Source: Brevundimonas diminuta 3F5N (GTDB lineage: Bacteria; Pseudomonadota; Alphaproteobacteria; Caulobacterales; Caulobacteraceae). From it: a DNA stretch of 64,000 nucleotides. Each line of letters starts with the position of its first letter. The first letter of the stretch is position 1. Shown in pieces: positions 37,905-47,068 of this stretch. The position numbers and the translations under genes are program-made. The notes below the pieces were generated by a model. That model made no database searches. It saw only the letters and a list, made by a program, of their open reading frames with translations, and had not been told where the DNA came from. The stretch covers positions 1 through 64,000 of the forward strand of contig NZ_FUIE01000085.1 of NCBI RefSeq assembly GCF_900163625.1. Direction: 5' to 3'.

Positions 37905-38258
37905 TTAGGCCAGGGCCGCGCGAACCTTGTCGGCGATGCCCTTGAAGCTGGCTTCGTCGGCGGCGATCGTCGACAGAACCTTGCGGTCCAGCTCGATGCC
38001 GGCCTTGGCCAGGCCGTGCATGAACTGCGAATAGGTGAAGCCTTCCAGGCGGGCGGCGGCGTTGATGCGCTGGATCCACAGGGCGCGGAACGAGCGCTTC
38101 TTGTTGCGACGGTCGCGGTAGGCGTACTGACCGGCGCGATCCACCGCAGCCTTGGCGGTGCGGATGGTGTTCTTGCGGCGGCCGTAGAAGCCCTTGGCCT
38201 GCTTCAGAACTTTCTTGTGCTTGGCGTGGGACGTAACGCCCCGAGTGACGCGAGCCAT
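37905..38258 (-). CDS. rplT: 50S ribosomal protein L20
   Basis: A 117-residue basic protein ([19 protein letters not shown]...) that binds 23S rRNA early in 50S assembly and, in several bacteria, represses its own operon. Length and sequence are typical. The structured element at 38277-38322 ends 18 nt before its ATG. Confidence 0.98.
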   Translation of the reverse strand: MARVTRGVTSHAKHKKVLKQAKGFYGRRKNTIRTAKAAVDRAGQYAYRDRRNKKRSFRALWIQRINAAARLEGFTYSQFMHGLAKAGIELDRKVLSTIAADEASFKGIADKVRAALA

Positions 38259-38276
38259 TTTGGTTTTCCCTTCGGG

Positions 38277-38322
38277 AAGCCTCTAACGTTCGCCGCGCGG
38301 CGGCTCACTGCATGAGAGGCTT
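38277..38322 (-). ncRNA. Structured leader element, copy A (upstream of rplT)
   Basis: Outer stem AAGCCTCT (38277-38284) with AGAGGCTT (38315-38322), then an asymmetric loop and an inner GC-rich hairpin. It shares an exact 23-nt core (38287-38309) with copy B at hslU. It ends 18 nt before the rplT ATG, just upstream of GAAGGG. Confidence 0.6.
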
Positions 38323-38370
38323 TAGTTCAAATTCGATTATGCGGAGAGGATCAGAGTTGCAGCGCGCCGA

Positions 38371-38574
38371 TCAGGCGTACGGCATGTAGGACTTGATCTT
38401 CTTGGCGTCGGCGTCGGCCATGACCGAAGTGCCGCGGTTCTGGCGGATGTACTTCGAGTTGTGGCTGATCAGGCGGTGGCGCTTGCCGGCCACGCCAGCC
38501 TTGACCTTGCCCGTCGCGGTGAATTTGAAGCGCTTCTTGGCGCCCGACTTCGTCTTCAGCTTCGGCATTTTCAC
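38371..38574 (-). CDS. rpmI: 50S ribosomal protein L35
   Basis: A 67-residue Lys/Arg-rich protein ([17 protein letters not shown]) of standard length, part of the 50S subunit. Co-transcribed with rplT. The usual infC-rpmI-rplT order is interrupted here by an MFS gene. Confidence 0.97.
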   Translation of the reverse strand: MKMPKLKTKSGAKKRFKFTATGKVKAGVAGKRHRLISHNSKYIRQNRGTSVMADADAKKIKSYMPYA

Positions 38575-38589
38575 TCTCTGTCTTTTAGA

Positions 38590-38619
38590 GGGCTACCGCT
38601 CTTCGAGCTACTTGAGCCC
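38590..38619 (-). ncRNA. Structured leader element, copy C (upstream of rpmI)
   Basis: A shorter member: outer stem GGGCT (38590-38594) with AGCCC (38615-38619), conserved CTCAAGTAG on the minus strand, inner hairpin GCTC/GAGC with a 3-nt loop. It ends 15 nt before the rpmI ATG. Confidence 0.55.
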
Positions 38620-38742
38620 GACCAGCGCCAGCCTGATTTAAGACCGCCCAGGCATGCCTGTTCGCCCGGCGGTCCGGTACGCGAAGGCGCGGCTTCTACG
38701 CCAAACGGGGACCGGAGGCAAGAAGAGTCCGCGTGAGCGAAC

Positions 38743-40020
38743 TCAGACCTGAGCCGCCCGGCGGCGCGCAGCGCGCCCGGCGTTGATCGCCATCATCGCC
38801 GCCGGAACCGTCAGCACCGCTCCGACCAGGAAGGGCCAGTCCGGCCCAACGGCCGAATAGAGGACGCCCGCAACCATGGGGCCGACGATGCGCGCCATCG
38901 ATCCGGCCGCCATGTTCAACCCCAGCATAGCCCCCTGCCGATCCGGCGGCGACGAGCGACTGATCAGGGCCGAGATGTTGGGCATGGCCAGGGACATGCC
39001 GCAGGCGCCGATCCCCATGACGATGGGAATGATCCACCCGGCCGACACCGGAATGACGAACAGCCCCAGGTCGATCTGCGTCGCGGGGAACCAGGCCGGG
39101 GGAGCCGCCACCTGCAGAATGAGCGACGTCCCGAACAACAGCATCCCCGCCGCCAGCACCCGCGCCTCGCCGAACCGCCGCGCCAGCCGACCGGCCAGCA
39201 ACCCCTGGTTCACCGCCGAGACCAGGCCCACGATCATGAAGCTGAGCCCCACCTCGCGCGCGGTCCAGGCGTAGCGGTTCTCGGCCCACAGGCCGAAAGC
39301 GGCCTCCATCGCCGAAAAGCCCGCCAGATAGATCAGGCTGACCACCAGGACGCGCGACACCACCTCATCCGTGCGGGCGAACCGAATGCCCGCCAGGAAG
39401 GCCGGACGCGGCGCCGCCGGATCGGCCTTGGCCCGGCTCTCGCGCAGGAAGAACATCACCCCCAGCGCCGCCAGCACCGCCGCGCCCGAAGCGGCGAAGA
39501 TCGGCAACTGATAGCCGACATGGCCCATCTGCGGCTGGGCCAGCAGACCGCCCATGCCCGGTCCGACGATGAAGCCCAGGCCGAAGGCGGCGCCGATCAA
39601 CCCCATGCGCCCGGCCCGGCGCTCGGGCGGGGTGACGTCGGCGATATAGCCCTGAACGGTCGAGATATTGCCCGCGCCCAGCCCCGTGAACATCCGCACC
39701 AGGATCGCCGCCCAGATGTTGGGCGCGAAGGCCAGTAACAGATAGCCCACGGCGTTGGCGGCCAGGGTGATCAGCAGAACCGGCTTGCGCCCGATCCTGT
39801 CCGACAGCCGCCCCCAGAAGGGCTCGGCGAAGAACTGCCCCAGGGAATAGGCCGAGAACATCAGGGTGATCTGCCACGGCTCAGCCTGAAGGCTCTGCGC
39901 GAAGAAAGGCAGCAGCGGCACCACCAGGCCGAACCCGACCAGGTTGATGAAGACCACGGCGAACAGCACCGCCAGGGTCGGCGTCCCCGCGCCGGAAGCC
40001 TTTGTCGTCTGCGCCGTCAT
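38743..40020 (-). CDS. MFS transporter, TetA-like drug:H+ antiporter group
   Basis: A 425-residue, 12-helix major facilitator with motif A variants FWGRLSDRIGRKPVLL after helix 2 and a family GP-rich helix 5 (AAFGLGFIVGPGMGGLLA, motif C-like), which points to efflux. The gene lies between infC and rpmI, an unusual place for a transporter. ATG 40020 preferred to 40059. Substrate unknown. Confidence 0.88.
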   Translation of the reverse strand: MTAQTTKASGAGTPTLAVLFAVVFINLVGFGLVVPLLPFFAQSLQAEPWQITLMFSAYSLGQFFAEPFWGRLSDRIGRKPVLLITLAANAVGYLLLAFAPNIWAAILVRMFTGLGAGNISTVQGYIADVTPPERRAGRMGLIGAAFGLGFIVGPGMGGLLAQPQMGHVGYQLPIFAASGAAVLAALGVMFFLRESRAKADPAAPRPAFLAGIRFARTDEVVSRVLVVSLIYLAGFSAMEAAFGLWAENRYAWTAREVGLSFMIVGLVSAVNQGLLAGRLARRFGEARVLAAGMLLFGTSLILQVAAPPAWFPATQIDLGLFVIPVSAGWIIPIVMGIGACGMSLAMPNISALISRSSPPDRQGAMLGLNMAAGSMARIVGPMVAGVLYSAVGPDWPFLVGAVLTVPAAMMAINAGRAARRRAAQV

Positions 40021-40044
40021 TCGTTCTCGTCTCGCCGGATAGTA

Positions 40045-40074
40045 AGACGCCCCAGCCATGCGGCCGGGGCGTCT
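40045..40074 (-). terminator. Stem-loop after infC
   Basis: A 14-bp stem (AAGACGCCCCGGCC with one G-U) and a GCAT loop, 27 nt after the infC stop, before the MFS gene. The following T-tract is short (TTACT), so termination may be partial. Confidence 0.6.
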
Positions 40075-40100
40075 TCAAAGTCTTCAGTTTCAGTCCGCGA

Positions 40101-40634
40101 TCAGCGAGGCGCCAGGATCATGATCATCTGGCGGCCTTCCATCTTGGGCGCGAACTCGACCTTGGCCTCTTCCTCGAAATCGGCCTGGACCTTGTTCATC
40201 AGCTTCATGCCCAGTTCGGGGTGGGCCATTTCACGGCCGCGGAAGCGGATGGTCACCTTGACCTTGTCACCGTCATCGAAGAAGCGGTGCATGGCCTTGG
40301 CCTTCACGTCATAGTCGTGCGTGTCGATGTTCGGCCGAAGCTTGATTTCCTTCAGCTCGACGACCTTCTGACGCTTGCGCGCCTCAGCCTTCTTCTTCTG
40401 TTCCTGGAAACGATGCTTGCCGTAGTCCAGAATCTTGCACACCGGCGTTTCCGCATTGGCGACGATCTGAACCAGGTCCAGGCCCGCCTCTTCGGCGGCC
40501 TCCAGCGCAGCCGACAGCGGCATGACGCCCTGTTTTTCCCCGTTCTGGTCAATGAGCAGAACGCGGGCGGCGCGGATATCCTGGTTGATGGGCGGCCCGT
40601 CCTTTACGGGCGGCGCTTGCATGGGACGGCGAAT
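40101..40634 (-). CDS. infC: Translation initiation factor IF-3
   Basis: IF-3 binds the 30S subunit and checks start-codon choice. The product (177 residues from 40634) has the N-domain [23 protein letters not shown] and C-domain ending [10 protein letters not shown]. An ATG at 40622 has no ribosome binding site, while an in-frame ATT at 40634 has TAAGGA ten nt upstream and adds RRPM. IF-3 genes are known to use AUU for autoregulation, so I prefer 40634, but with reserve. Confidence 0.9.
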   Translation of the reverse strand: MRRPMQAPPVKDGPPINQDIRAARVLLIDQNGEKQGVMPLSAALEAAEEAGLDLVQIVANAETPVCKILDYGKHRFQEQKKKAEARKRQKVVELKEIKLRPNIDTHDYDVKAKAMHRFFDDGDKVKVTIRFRGREMAHPELGMKLMNKVQADFEEEAKVEFAPKMEGRQMIMILAPR

Positions 40635-40767
40635 GGGCGTCGTTTCCTTATGTGATCAGAAGATAGGCGAAACTGGTTGCAGGGATTCAGCGCGCAAGGC
40701 TGCGGCTGTGTTCCAAGCGGCCGGAATATGGCGACGCAAGGCCGATGTTTCAAGGGATTTCGGCCTT

Positions 40768-41730
40768 TCAGGCCTTTACGACGGCTTCGGCGACATAGGC
40801 GTCGTGCAGGTCCAGCACCGCCTCGAACACATGATCGACGCTCAGATCCTCGATCGGGGCGAACTGGCCGCGCGTCTCATTGGACGCCGCCGTGCGCGTC
40901 TTCGGCCCCCACGGGCCATAGAGCCACCACTCCGTCGGACCGAACAGGCCCAGCGTGGGCCGCCCCAACGCCGCCGAGACGTGCATCAGACCGGAGTCGT
41001 TGCCGACGAACAGGGTCGCCCGGTCGATGGCGGCGGCCGAGCACAGAATGTCGCCCTTGCCCACGCAGTCGATGGCGCGCGGTCCCCCCGCCTCCAGCGC
41101 CGGGGTCGCGGGCGGCCGATCGCCAGGCCCGCCGACGGGCATGAAACGCCAGCCGTCGAAGCGCGGCTCAGCCTTCAGCTTCTCGACCAGCGCGCCCCAG
41201 CGGTCGGCGGGCCATGACTTGCCCGGCTGGTGCGCGATGGGGGCGAGCGCGATGATCGGCCCTTCGCCCGGCCCGGCGGCCAGTTGCGGGTCGATGATGG
41301 CGGCGGCCTCGACGCGGGCCTGATCGTCGAGGAAGATTTCCGGGTCCAGCGACGTCGGCGAGCCCATCAGGCGCGAGACCATCTCAACCTTGCGCAGACC
41401 GGTCTCCCAGCGGCGGTTGTAGACGACGCGTCGTTTGGCCGGGATCAGATAGGCCAGGGCCGAGCCGCGAATGTCCACGACCATGTCCCACTGCGTCCCG
41501 CGCACCTGCTTCCACAGATCGACCCAGTGTCCGGCGGCCTTCTTCTTGTCGAGAATGATGACGCGCTCGACGTTCGGCGCCGAGCGGAAGAAGGGGGCGG
41601 GCGGACGACCGCAGGCGACGGTGATCTGAACGCCCGGCAGCTGACGCGCGATCTCGCGGATCACGCCCGAGGAGATGACGCAGTCGCCGATCCGGTTGGA
41701 GCTGACGAACAGGGCTTTGGGAGCAGACAA
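40768..41730 (-). CDS. Glycosyltransferase family 9 (heptosyltransferase-like)
   Basis: A 320-residue GT-B enzyme of the lipopolysaccharide heptosyltransferase family, presumably adding a core sugar at the inner membrane. N-terminal block KALFVSSNRIGDCVISSG, and near the C-terminus the family motif ATLFVGNDSGLMHVSAALGRPTL (in part: NDSGLMHVSAALG) and LFGPTEWWLYGP. The best start is TTG 41730, with GAGG eight nt upstream; starts farther up have no family similarity and would overlap the divergent hydrolase. Donor sugar unknown. Confidence 0.85.
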   Translation of the reverse strand: MSAPKALFVSSNRIGDCVISSGVIREIARQLPGVQITVACGRPPAPFFRSAPNVERVIILDKKKAAGHWVDLWKQVRGTQWDMVVDIRGSALAYLIPAKRRVVYNRRWETGLRKVEMVSRLMGSPTSLDPEIFLDDQARVEAAAIIDPQLAAGPGEGPIIALAPIAHQPGKSWPADRWGALVEKLKAEPRFDGWRFMPVGGPGDRPPATPALEAGGPRAIDCVGKGDILCSAAAIDRATLFVGNDSGLMHVSAALGRPTLGLFGPTEWWLYGPWGPKTRTAASNETRGQFAPIEDLSVDHVFEAVLDLHDAYVAEAVVKA

Positions 41731-41812
41731 GCGGGCGCCTCGCGGCCTCTGTGAACACGGTCCGTCTCTGCTAAAGCCATTCCCCGAGGAATGACAGTCC
41801 GAGGAGTTTCCC

Positions 41813-42553
41813 ATGTCCGACATCCAGACCCTGATCCGCCCCGACGGCGAGACGCTGGCCTATAAGGCGGTCAAGGGCGATGGCCCGACGGTCATCTGGA
41901 TCGGCGGCTTCCGCTCGGACATGGAGGGGACCAAGGCGCTGGCGCTGGACGCCGCCGCCCGCGAGCGCGGCTGGAACTATGTGCGCTACGACCACTTCGC
42001 CCACGGCGTGTCGAGCGGAGACTGGAAGCAGGCCACCATCGGCCGCTGGCGCGAGGACGCCATCGCCCTGATCGACAGTCTGGAAGGCCCGGTGATCCCG
42101 GTGGGCTCGTCCATGGGCGGCTGGGTCGCCCTGCTGGCGACGCTGGCGCGGCCGGAACGGATCAAGGGCGTGGTGCTGGTCAATCCGGCGCAGGACTTCA
42201 CCGAAAAGCTGATGTGGCCGGGGCTGGCCGACCACGAGCGTCAGGCCATCCTGCGCGAAGGCGAGACGGTCATCACCGAGGAGGGCCTCGGCGCCTACAT
42301 CCTGACCCGGCGAATGTTCGAGGAGGCGCGCGACTGGCTGCTGCTGGACGGCCGGATCGAGATCACGGCGCCGATCCATGTGCTGCAAGGCCGCGCCGAC
42401 GACGTGGTGCCGTGGCGCCATCAGGTCGAACTGGCCGAGCGCCTGACCGGCGGGGACCTGCGCCTCGACCTGGTCGAAGGCGGCGACCACCGGCTGTCCA
42501 GCCCGGCGGAGCTGGAGCGGCTGGTCGCAGCGGTGGCGGCGATGCGGGGCTGA
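41813..42553 (+). CDS. Alpha/beta hydrolase
   Basis: A 246-residue serine hydrolase with nucleophile elbow GSSMGGW (about 100), acid in GRADDVVPW and a catalytic-His region EGGDHRLSS. It resembles the ABHD10/YcjY-like esterase group. Divergent from the GT9 gene; followed by a palindromic repeat. Substrate unknown. Confidence 0.85.
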   Translation: MSDIQTLIRPDGETLAYKAVKGDGPTVIWIGGFRSDMEGTKALALDAAARERGWNYVRYDHFAHGVSSGDWKQATIGRWREDAIALIDSLEGPVIPVGSSMGGWVALLATLARPERIKGVVLVNPAQDFTEKLMWPGLADHERQAILREGETVITEEGLGAYILTRRMFEEARDWLLLDGRIEITAPIHVLQGRADDVVPWRHQVELAERLTGGDLRLDLVEGGDHRLSSPAELERLVAAVAAMRG

Positions 42554-42680
42554 TTTCCTCCCCATGCAATGGGGAGGTGGATCGACGGCGCAGCCGACGA
42601 GACGGAGGGGCCGCTTGGTTCCAACGTCGCAAACCCCTCCTCCACTTCGTGGTCCCCCTCCCCACATCGTGGGGAGGAAA
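42554..42680. repeat. Composite palindromic intergenic repeat
   Basis: Hairpins 42557-42577 (CCTCCCCA/TGGGGAGG, loop TGCAA) and 42657-42677 (same stem, loop CATCG) flank an 80-nt middle with GGAGGGG and CCCCTCC. It separates the hydrolase from the converging hslU. Same architecture as the element at 30326 with a different sequence. Confidence 0.85.
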
Positions 42681-42692
42681 GGCTTCAACCGA

Positions 42693-44000
42693 TCACAGGA
42701 TGAACCGGCTCAAATCCACGTTCTTGGCCAGGTCGCCAACCTTCTCGCGCACCTTGTCCCCGTCGAAGGTCAGGGTCTGGCCGGACAGGTCCGAGGCCTT
42801 GAAGCTGGTCTCTTCCAGCACCCGCTCCATCACCGTCTGAAGACGGCGCGCGCCGATGTTCTCGACGGTGGAGTTGGCGGCCACGGCGGCGTCGGCCATG
42901 GCCTCGACCGCATCATCGGTGAAGACCAGTTCGACCCCTTCGGTCGCCAGCAGGGCCTGGTTCTGACGGATCAGATTGGCCTCAGGTTCGGTCAGGATGC
43001 GCTTGAAGTCGTCGCGGGTCAGGGCCTTCAGCTCGACCCGGATCGGCAGGCGACCCTGCAGTTCCGGCAGCAGGTCCGACGGCTTGGCGACGTGGAAGGC
43101 GCCCGAGGCGATGAACAGCACATGGTCGGTCTTCACCGGCCCGTACTTGGTCGAGACGGTCGTCCCCTCGATCAAGGGCAGCAGGTCGCGCTGCACGCCT
43201 TCGCGCGACACGTCGGCGCCGCCGCCGCGATCCTGACGCGCCGCCACCTTGTCGATCTCGTCCAGGAAGACGATGCCCTCGTTTTCGGCCAGCAGCAGAG
43301 CTTCCTTGGTCAGGCTTTCCTGATCCAGCAGCTTGTCGCTCTCCTCGGTGACGAGGGGCGCCAGGGCGTCGCGCACGGTCAGCTTGACCGTCTTGGTGCG
43401 GCCGCCGCCCATCTTGCCCAGCATCTCCGACAGGTTCAGCAAGCCGACGTTGCCGCCGCCGCCCGGCATATCCAGCCCCTGCAGCGGCGAAGTCGTATCG
43501 GCCAGGGCGATCTCGATCTCCTTGTCGTCCAGTTCGCCGGCGCGCAGCTTCTTGCGGAAGGCCTCGCGCGTGGCGGGCTGCGAACCGGGGCCCACCAGGG
43601 CGTCCAGAATGCGTTCCTCGGCCTGGCCCTCGGCGCGAGCCTTGACGCCCGAGCGACGCTTGTCGCGCACCATGACCAGGGCGCTCTCGACCAGATCGCG
43701 CATGATCTGATCGACGTCGCGGCCGACATAGCCGACCTCGGTGAACTTGGTCGCCTCGACCTTGAGGAAGGGCGAGCCCGCCAGACGCGCCAGACGCCGG
43801 GCGATCTCCGTCTTGCCCACGCCCGTCGGACCGATCATCAGGATGTTCTTGGGCGTGACCTCGTCGCGCAGGTCGTCGGGCACGCGCTTGCGGCGCCAGC
43901 GGTTGCGCAGGGCCACGGCCACGGCGCGCTTGGCGTCGTCCTGGCCGACGATGAAGCGGTCCAGTTCAGAGACGATTTCGCGGGGAGACAGATCAGTCAT
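42693..44000 (-). CDS. hslU: ATP-dependent protease ATPase subunit HslU
   Basis: The 435-residue AAA+ unfoldase of the HslUV protease. Walker [16 protein letters not shown] (about 58), the pore motif GYVGRD, the I-domain insertion (about 110-230), Walker [11 protein letters not shown], and the C-terminal tail ending LSRFIL that docks on HslV. Downstream of hslV. A structured element ends 16 nt before its ATG. Confidence 0.97.
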   Translation of the reverse strand: MTDLSPREIVSELDRFIVGQDDAKRAVAVALRNRWRRKRVPDDLRDEVTPKNILMIGPTGVGKTEIARRLARLAGSPFLKVEATKFTEVGYVGRDVDQIMRDLVESALVMVRDKRRSGVKARAEGQAEERILDALVGPGSQPATREAFRKKLRAGELDDKEIEIALADTTSPLQGLDMPGGGGNVGLLNLSEMLGKMGGGRTKTVKLTVRDALAPLVTEESDKLLDQESLTKEALLLAENEGIVFLDEIDKVAARQDRGGGADVSREGVQRDLLPLIEGTTVSTKYGPVKTDHVLFIASGAFHVAKPSDLLPELQGRLPIRVELKALTRDDFKRILTEPEANLIRQNQALLATEGVELVFTDDAVEAMADAAVAANSTVENIGARRLQTVMERVLEETSFKASDLSGQTLTFDGDKVREKVGDLAKNVDLSRFIL

Positions 44001-44016
44001 TCTTTTTTCCAGAAGC

Positions 44017-44077
44017 GCCTGTGTGCGGCGCTATCGTTCGCCGCGCGGCGGCTCACTACTTGAGCGCCTTCACAGGC
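44017..44077 (-). ncRNA. Structured leader element, copy B (hslV-hslU gap)
   Basis: Outer stems GCCTGTG (44017-44023)/CACAGGC (44071-44077) and GGCGCT (44027-44032)/AGCGCC (44063-44068), conserved CTCAAGTAG loop and inner hairpin GCCGC/GCGGC on the minus strand. The 23-nt core (44035-44057) is identical to copy A. Ends 16 nt before hslU. Confidence 0.65.
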
Positions 44078-44627
44078 TCTCGATGGTCAGGTTGCCGTTG
44101 GTGTAGACGCAGATGTCGGCGGCGATCTTCATGGCCTTGCGGGCGATCTGTTCGGCGTCCAGTTCGGTGTGCTCGTCAATCAGGGCGCGGGCGGCGGCCA
44201 AGGCGTAGTTGCCGCCCGAGCCGACGGCGGCCACGCCGTATTCCGGCTCCAGCACGTCGCCGACGCCGGTGACGGTCAGAATGGTGTCCTTGTCGGCGAC
44301 CAGCAGCATGGCCTCCAGACGGCGCAGGTAGCGGTCGGTGCGCCAGTCCTTGGCCAGTTCGACGCAGGCGCGCGCCAACTGGTCCGGATACTGCTCCAGC
44401 TTGGCCTCCAGCCGCTCGATCAAGGTCAGAGCGTCGGCCGTGGCCCCGGCGAAGCCCGCCAGCACCTTGCCGTTCGCCAGGGTCCGCACCTTGCGCGCGG
44501 CGCCCTTCACGATGGTCGGCCCCATCGAGACCTGGCCGTCGCCGGCGATGACGGTGCGGCCATTCTTGCGCACCGCCAAAATGGTGGTGCCGTGCCAGTC
44601 GGGGAAGTTGGAGGCGGTCGTGTTCAT
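44070..44627 (-). CDS. hslV: ATP-dependent protease peptidase subunit HslV
   Basis: The 185-residue proteasome-like peptidase. The propeptide is short and the mature N-terminal catalytic Thr lies in [10 protein letters not shown]; the DGQVSMG and [14 protein letters not shown] blocks are typical. Start is 44627 (MNTTASNF) or the ATG at 44639; neither has a strong ribosome binding site. Confidence 0.96.
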   Translation of the reverse strand: MNTTASNFPDWHGTTILAVRKNGRTVIAGDGQVSMGPTIVKGAARKVRTLANGKVLAGFAGATADALTLIERLEAKLEQYPDQLARACVELAKDWRTDRYLRRLEAMLLVADKDTILTVTGVGDVLEPEYGVAAVGSGGNYALAAARALIDEHTELDAEQIARKAMKIAADICVYTNGNLTIESL

Positions 44628-44813
44628 GGCCGCTGACATGGCGAAGCCCGCCGTCCGCCGCAAGATCAGGCTTTGTCGCAACCGGCGTCCCGGCGCGAAA
44701 AGCTTAACCATAAGCAATTCTTAATCGCGCCATGAAAAGTGGACCGCCCTCGGTCGATCCGCCGCCTTGCCCGCTCGCGAGGAGGGGGGCGCGTCTTGTA
44801 TTTTTGAGTTCCC

Positions 44814-45224
44814 TTGCCCCTGCACCGCGCCATCTATGTCAGCGACGCCGTCGGCGGCGCGGCGACCAGCCTTCTGATCCTGGCGGAGATCCTCGGCGAG
44901 TCCGAGCGCAACAATCGCCGCGACGGCCTGAGCAGCGCCCTGATGCGTCATGACGGGCGCTTTCTTCAGATCATCGAGGGCCGCCGGGCCGATATCGACC
45001 GCCTGATGGACCGGCTGCGACTCGATCCGCGTCACGAGAACCTGCGCCTGTTGTCCGACACGCCCGTCTCCGGCCGCCAGTTCGGCGACTGGCCCATGAT
45101 CCTGGCCGAGCTGACGCCCGCAGCGGCCCAGCTGCTGAACGGCGAAGCCCTGGACCAGCTCAGCCCCGCCCGCGCCGAGGCCCTGCTGACGCTCGCCGTC
45201 AGCGCCGCCCCCGTTCCGGCCTGA
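44814..45224 (+). CDS. BLUF domain blue-light photoreceptor
   Basis: A 136-residue flavin-binding BLUF protein. The key photochemistry residues are present: Tyr in AIYVSDA, Asn in SERNNRRDGL, Gln in GRFLQIIEGR, and the Trp-Met pair in FGDWPM. There is no fused output domain; such short BLUF proteins act through a partner. An in-frame TGA lies just upstream, so the start must be the TTG at 44814 (or CTG 44820); no clear ribosome binding site is seen. 31 bp upstream of a MoeB/ThiF gene. Confidence 0.85.
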   Translation: MPLHRAIYVSDAVGGAATSLLILAEILGESERNNRRDGLSSALMRHDGRFLQIIEGRRADIDRLMDRLRLDPRHENLRLLSDTPVSGRQFGDWPMILAELTPAAAQLLNGEALDQLSPARAEALLTLAVSAAPVPA

Positions 45225-45255
45225 CGCATCGGTCCGACTGCGCTAGACAGTCGGC

Positions 45256-46032
45256 GTGACCCAATCTTCCGCTCCTCTCGCCCCCGTGCGTTTCTCCGAC
45301 GAAGAGGTCGAGCGCTACGCCCGCCAACTGGTGCTGTCCGAGATCGGCGGCCCCGGCCAGCAGGCGCTGAAACGCGCCCGCGTGCTGATCGTCGGCATGG
45401 GCGGGGTGGGCAACCCGGCGGCCCTCTATCTGGCCGCCGCCGGGGTCGGGACGCTGGGCCTGATCGACGACGACACGGTCGCCCTGTCGAACCTGCAGCG
45501 TCAGATCGCCTTCACCACCGACGACCCCGAGCGCTCCAAGGTCGAGGCGGGCGCAGAACGGCTGAACGCCCTGAATCCGCACGTCACAGTCCAGACCTTC
45601 AACCAGCGCGTCACGCCGGACAGCGCGGCGGCCCTGATGCAGGACTTCGATCTGGCGCTGGACGGCACCGACGACTTCGAGACGCGACTGGCCGTCAACG
45701 CCGCCTGCGTGGCGGCGGGCAAGCCGCTGGTGTCCGGCGCCCTGGGCCGCTGGTCGGGACAGGTGTCGGTGTTTGAGGGGCGGCCCTGCTACCAGTGCCT
45801 GGTGCCCGAGATTCCGCCCGACGCCGAGACCTGCGCCCGCGTCGGCGTGGTCGGCGCCCTGGCCGGCGTCATCGGCGCCATGGCGGCGCTGGAGGCGATC
45901 AAGCTGATCACCGGCGCGGGCGAGCCGCTGACCGGCCGCCTGATGCTCTACGACGGTCTGGCCGGAACCAGCCGGGTGGCGAAGATCGCCGCCGACCCCG
46001 CCTGTCCCGTCTGCGGCTCAGATCACGCCTAG
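45256..46032 (+). CDS. HesA/MoeB/ThiF family adenylyltransferase
   Basis: A 258-residue E1-like enzyme that adenylates the C-terminal Gly of a ubiquitin-like sulfur carrier (MoaD or ThiS). ATP-binding motif GMGGVGNPAA, LSNLQRQ, the conserved GTDDFETR, two zinc CxxC pairs (CYQC, CPVC) and a Cys in AETCARVG. No MoaD/ThiS gene is adjacent, so Mo cofactor and thiamine cannot be told apart. GTG start. Its TAG overlaps the stop of the converging gene in one CTAG. Confidence 0.9.
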   Translation: MTQSSAPLAPVRFSDEEVERYARQLVLSEIGGPGQQALKRARVLIVGMGGVGNPAALYLAAAGVGTLGLIDDDTVALSNLQRQIAFTTDDPERSKVEAGAERLNALNPHVTVQTFNQRVTPDSAAALMQDFDLALDGTDDFETRLAVNAACVAAGKPLVSGALGRWSGQVSVFEGRPCYQCLVPEIPPDAETCARVGVVGALAGVIGAMAALEAIKLITGAGEPLTGRLMLYDGLAGTSRVAKIAADPACPVCGSDHA

Positions 46033-47015
46033 AGCATCGCCGGGATGACGCGGTCAGGCGGGCGGTGGCCGTTCTGCCAGGTCATGATGTTGGCGATCAC
46101 CCGGTCGCCCATGTCCTGACGCGCCTCAATCGTGGCCGAGCCGAGGTGTGGCAGCAGCACCACGTTCGGGCGGCCGATCAGGCCGGGGTGGACCTTCGGC
46201 TCGTTCTCGAACACGTCCAACCCCACGCCGAACAGGGCGCGGCGGTCCAGCGCCTCGACCAGGGCCGCCTCGTCGATCAGCTCGCCGCGCGCGGTGTTGA
46301 CCACGATGGCGTGCGGCTGAAGCCGGGCCAGGCGTTCGGCCGACAGCAGGTGGTGCGTCTCCTTCGTCGCCGGGCAGTTCAGCGAGATGACGTCCATCCG
46401 CGCCAGCATCTGGTCCAGATCATCCCACCAGGTGGCGCCCAGCTCCTCGGCGATCATGTCCGGGACGGGTTTGCGGTTGTGATAGTGGACCTGCATGCCG
46501 AAGGCCTTGGCGCGGCGGGCCAGAGCCTGGCCGATGCGGCCCATGCCGACGATGCCCAGACGCTTGCCCCACAGCTTGCGCCCGCACATCCAGGTCGGGC
46601 TCCAGCCCTCGAACTGACCTGCAGCGACGACAGCGGCGCCCTCGACGACGCGGCGGCTGACGGCCAGGATCAGGCTCATGCCCAGATCGGCGGTGTCCTC
46701 GGTCAGGACGCCCGGCGTATTGGTGACGATGATCCCGCGCCCGACGGCGGCGTCGATGTCGATGTGGTCCACGCCCGCGCCAAAGTTGGCGATCATCTTC
46801 AACTGTTCGCCCGCGCCCGCGATCAGGTCGGCGTCCAGATGATCGGTGATGGTCGGCGCCAGCACGTCGGCCCTTTGCAGGGCGGCGGCCAGGTCATCGC
46901 GCGACATCGGCCGATCGGTGAGGTTCAGCTCGGCGTCGAAAAGTTCGCGCATCCGCGTTTCGACGGCGTCAGGCAGGCGTCTGGTTAATACGACCTTAAG
47001 CTTGCGAGCGGACAT
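46029..47015 (-). CDS. D-isomer-specific 2-hydroxyacid dehydrogenase (glyoxylate reductase type)
   Basis: A 328-residue NAD(P)-dependent enzyme that reduces 2-oxoacids such as glyoxylate or hydroxypyruvate. NAD site GIVGMGRIGQALARRA, catalytic Arg in NTARGELID, Glu in FENEPKVHP and His in LPHLGSAT are all present. Substrate is inferred from overall similarity to GyaR-type enzymes. Confidence 0.88.
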   Translation of the reverse strand: MSARKLKVVLTRRLPDAVETRMRELFDAELNLTDRPMSRDDLAAALQRADVLAPTITDHLDADLIAGAGEQLKMIANFGAGVDHIDIDAAVGRGIIVTNTPGVLTEDTADLGMSLILAVSRRVVEGAAVVAAGQFEGWSPTWMCGRKLWGKRLGIVGMGRIGQALARRAKAFGMQVHYHNRKPVPDMIAEELGATWWDDLDQMLARMDVISLNCPATKETHHLLSAERLARLQPHAIVVNTARGELIDEAALVEALDRRALFGVGLDVFENEPKVHPGLIGRPNVVLLPHLGSATIEARQDMGDRVIANIMTWQNGHRPPDRVIPAML

Positions 47016-47068
47016 AGGGGACCTGGGTTTTCCACGGGCGGCGCCCGTTCGGAACGGGTCGATATTCG

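Noticed and set aside
44703..44725. CtrA box (TTAA-N7-TTAA) upstream of hslV
   Set aside because: The two TTAA motifs are separated by 13 nt rather than 7.
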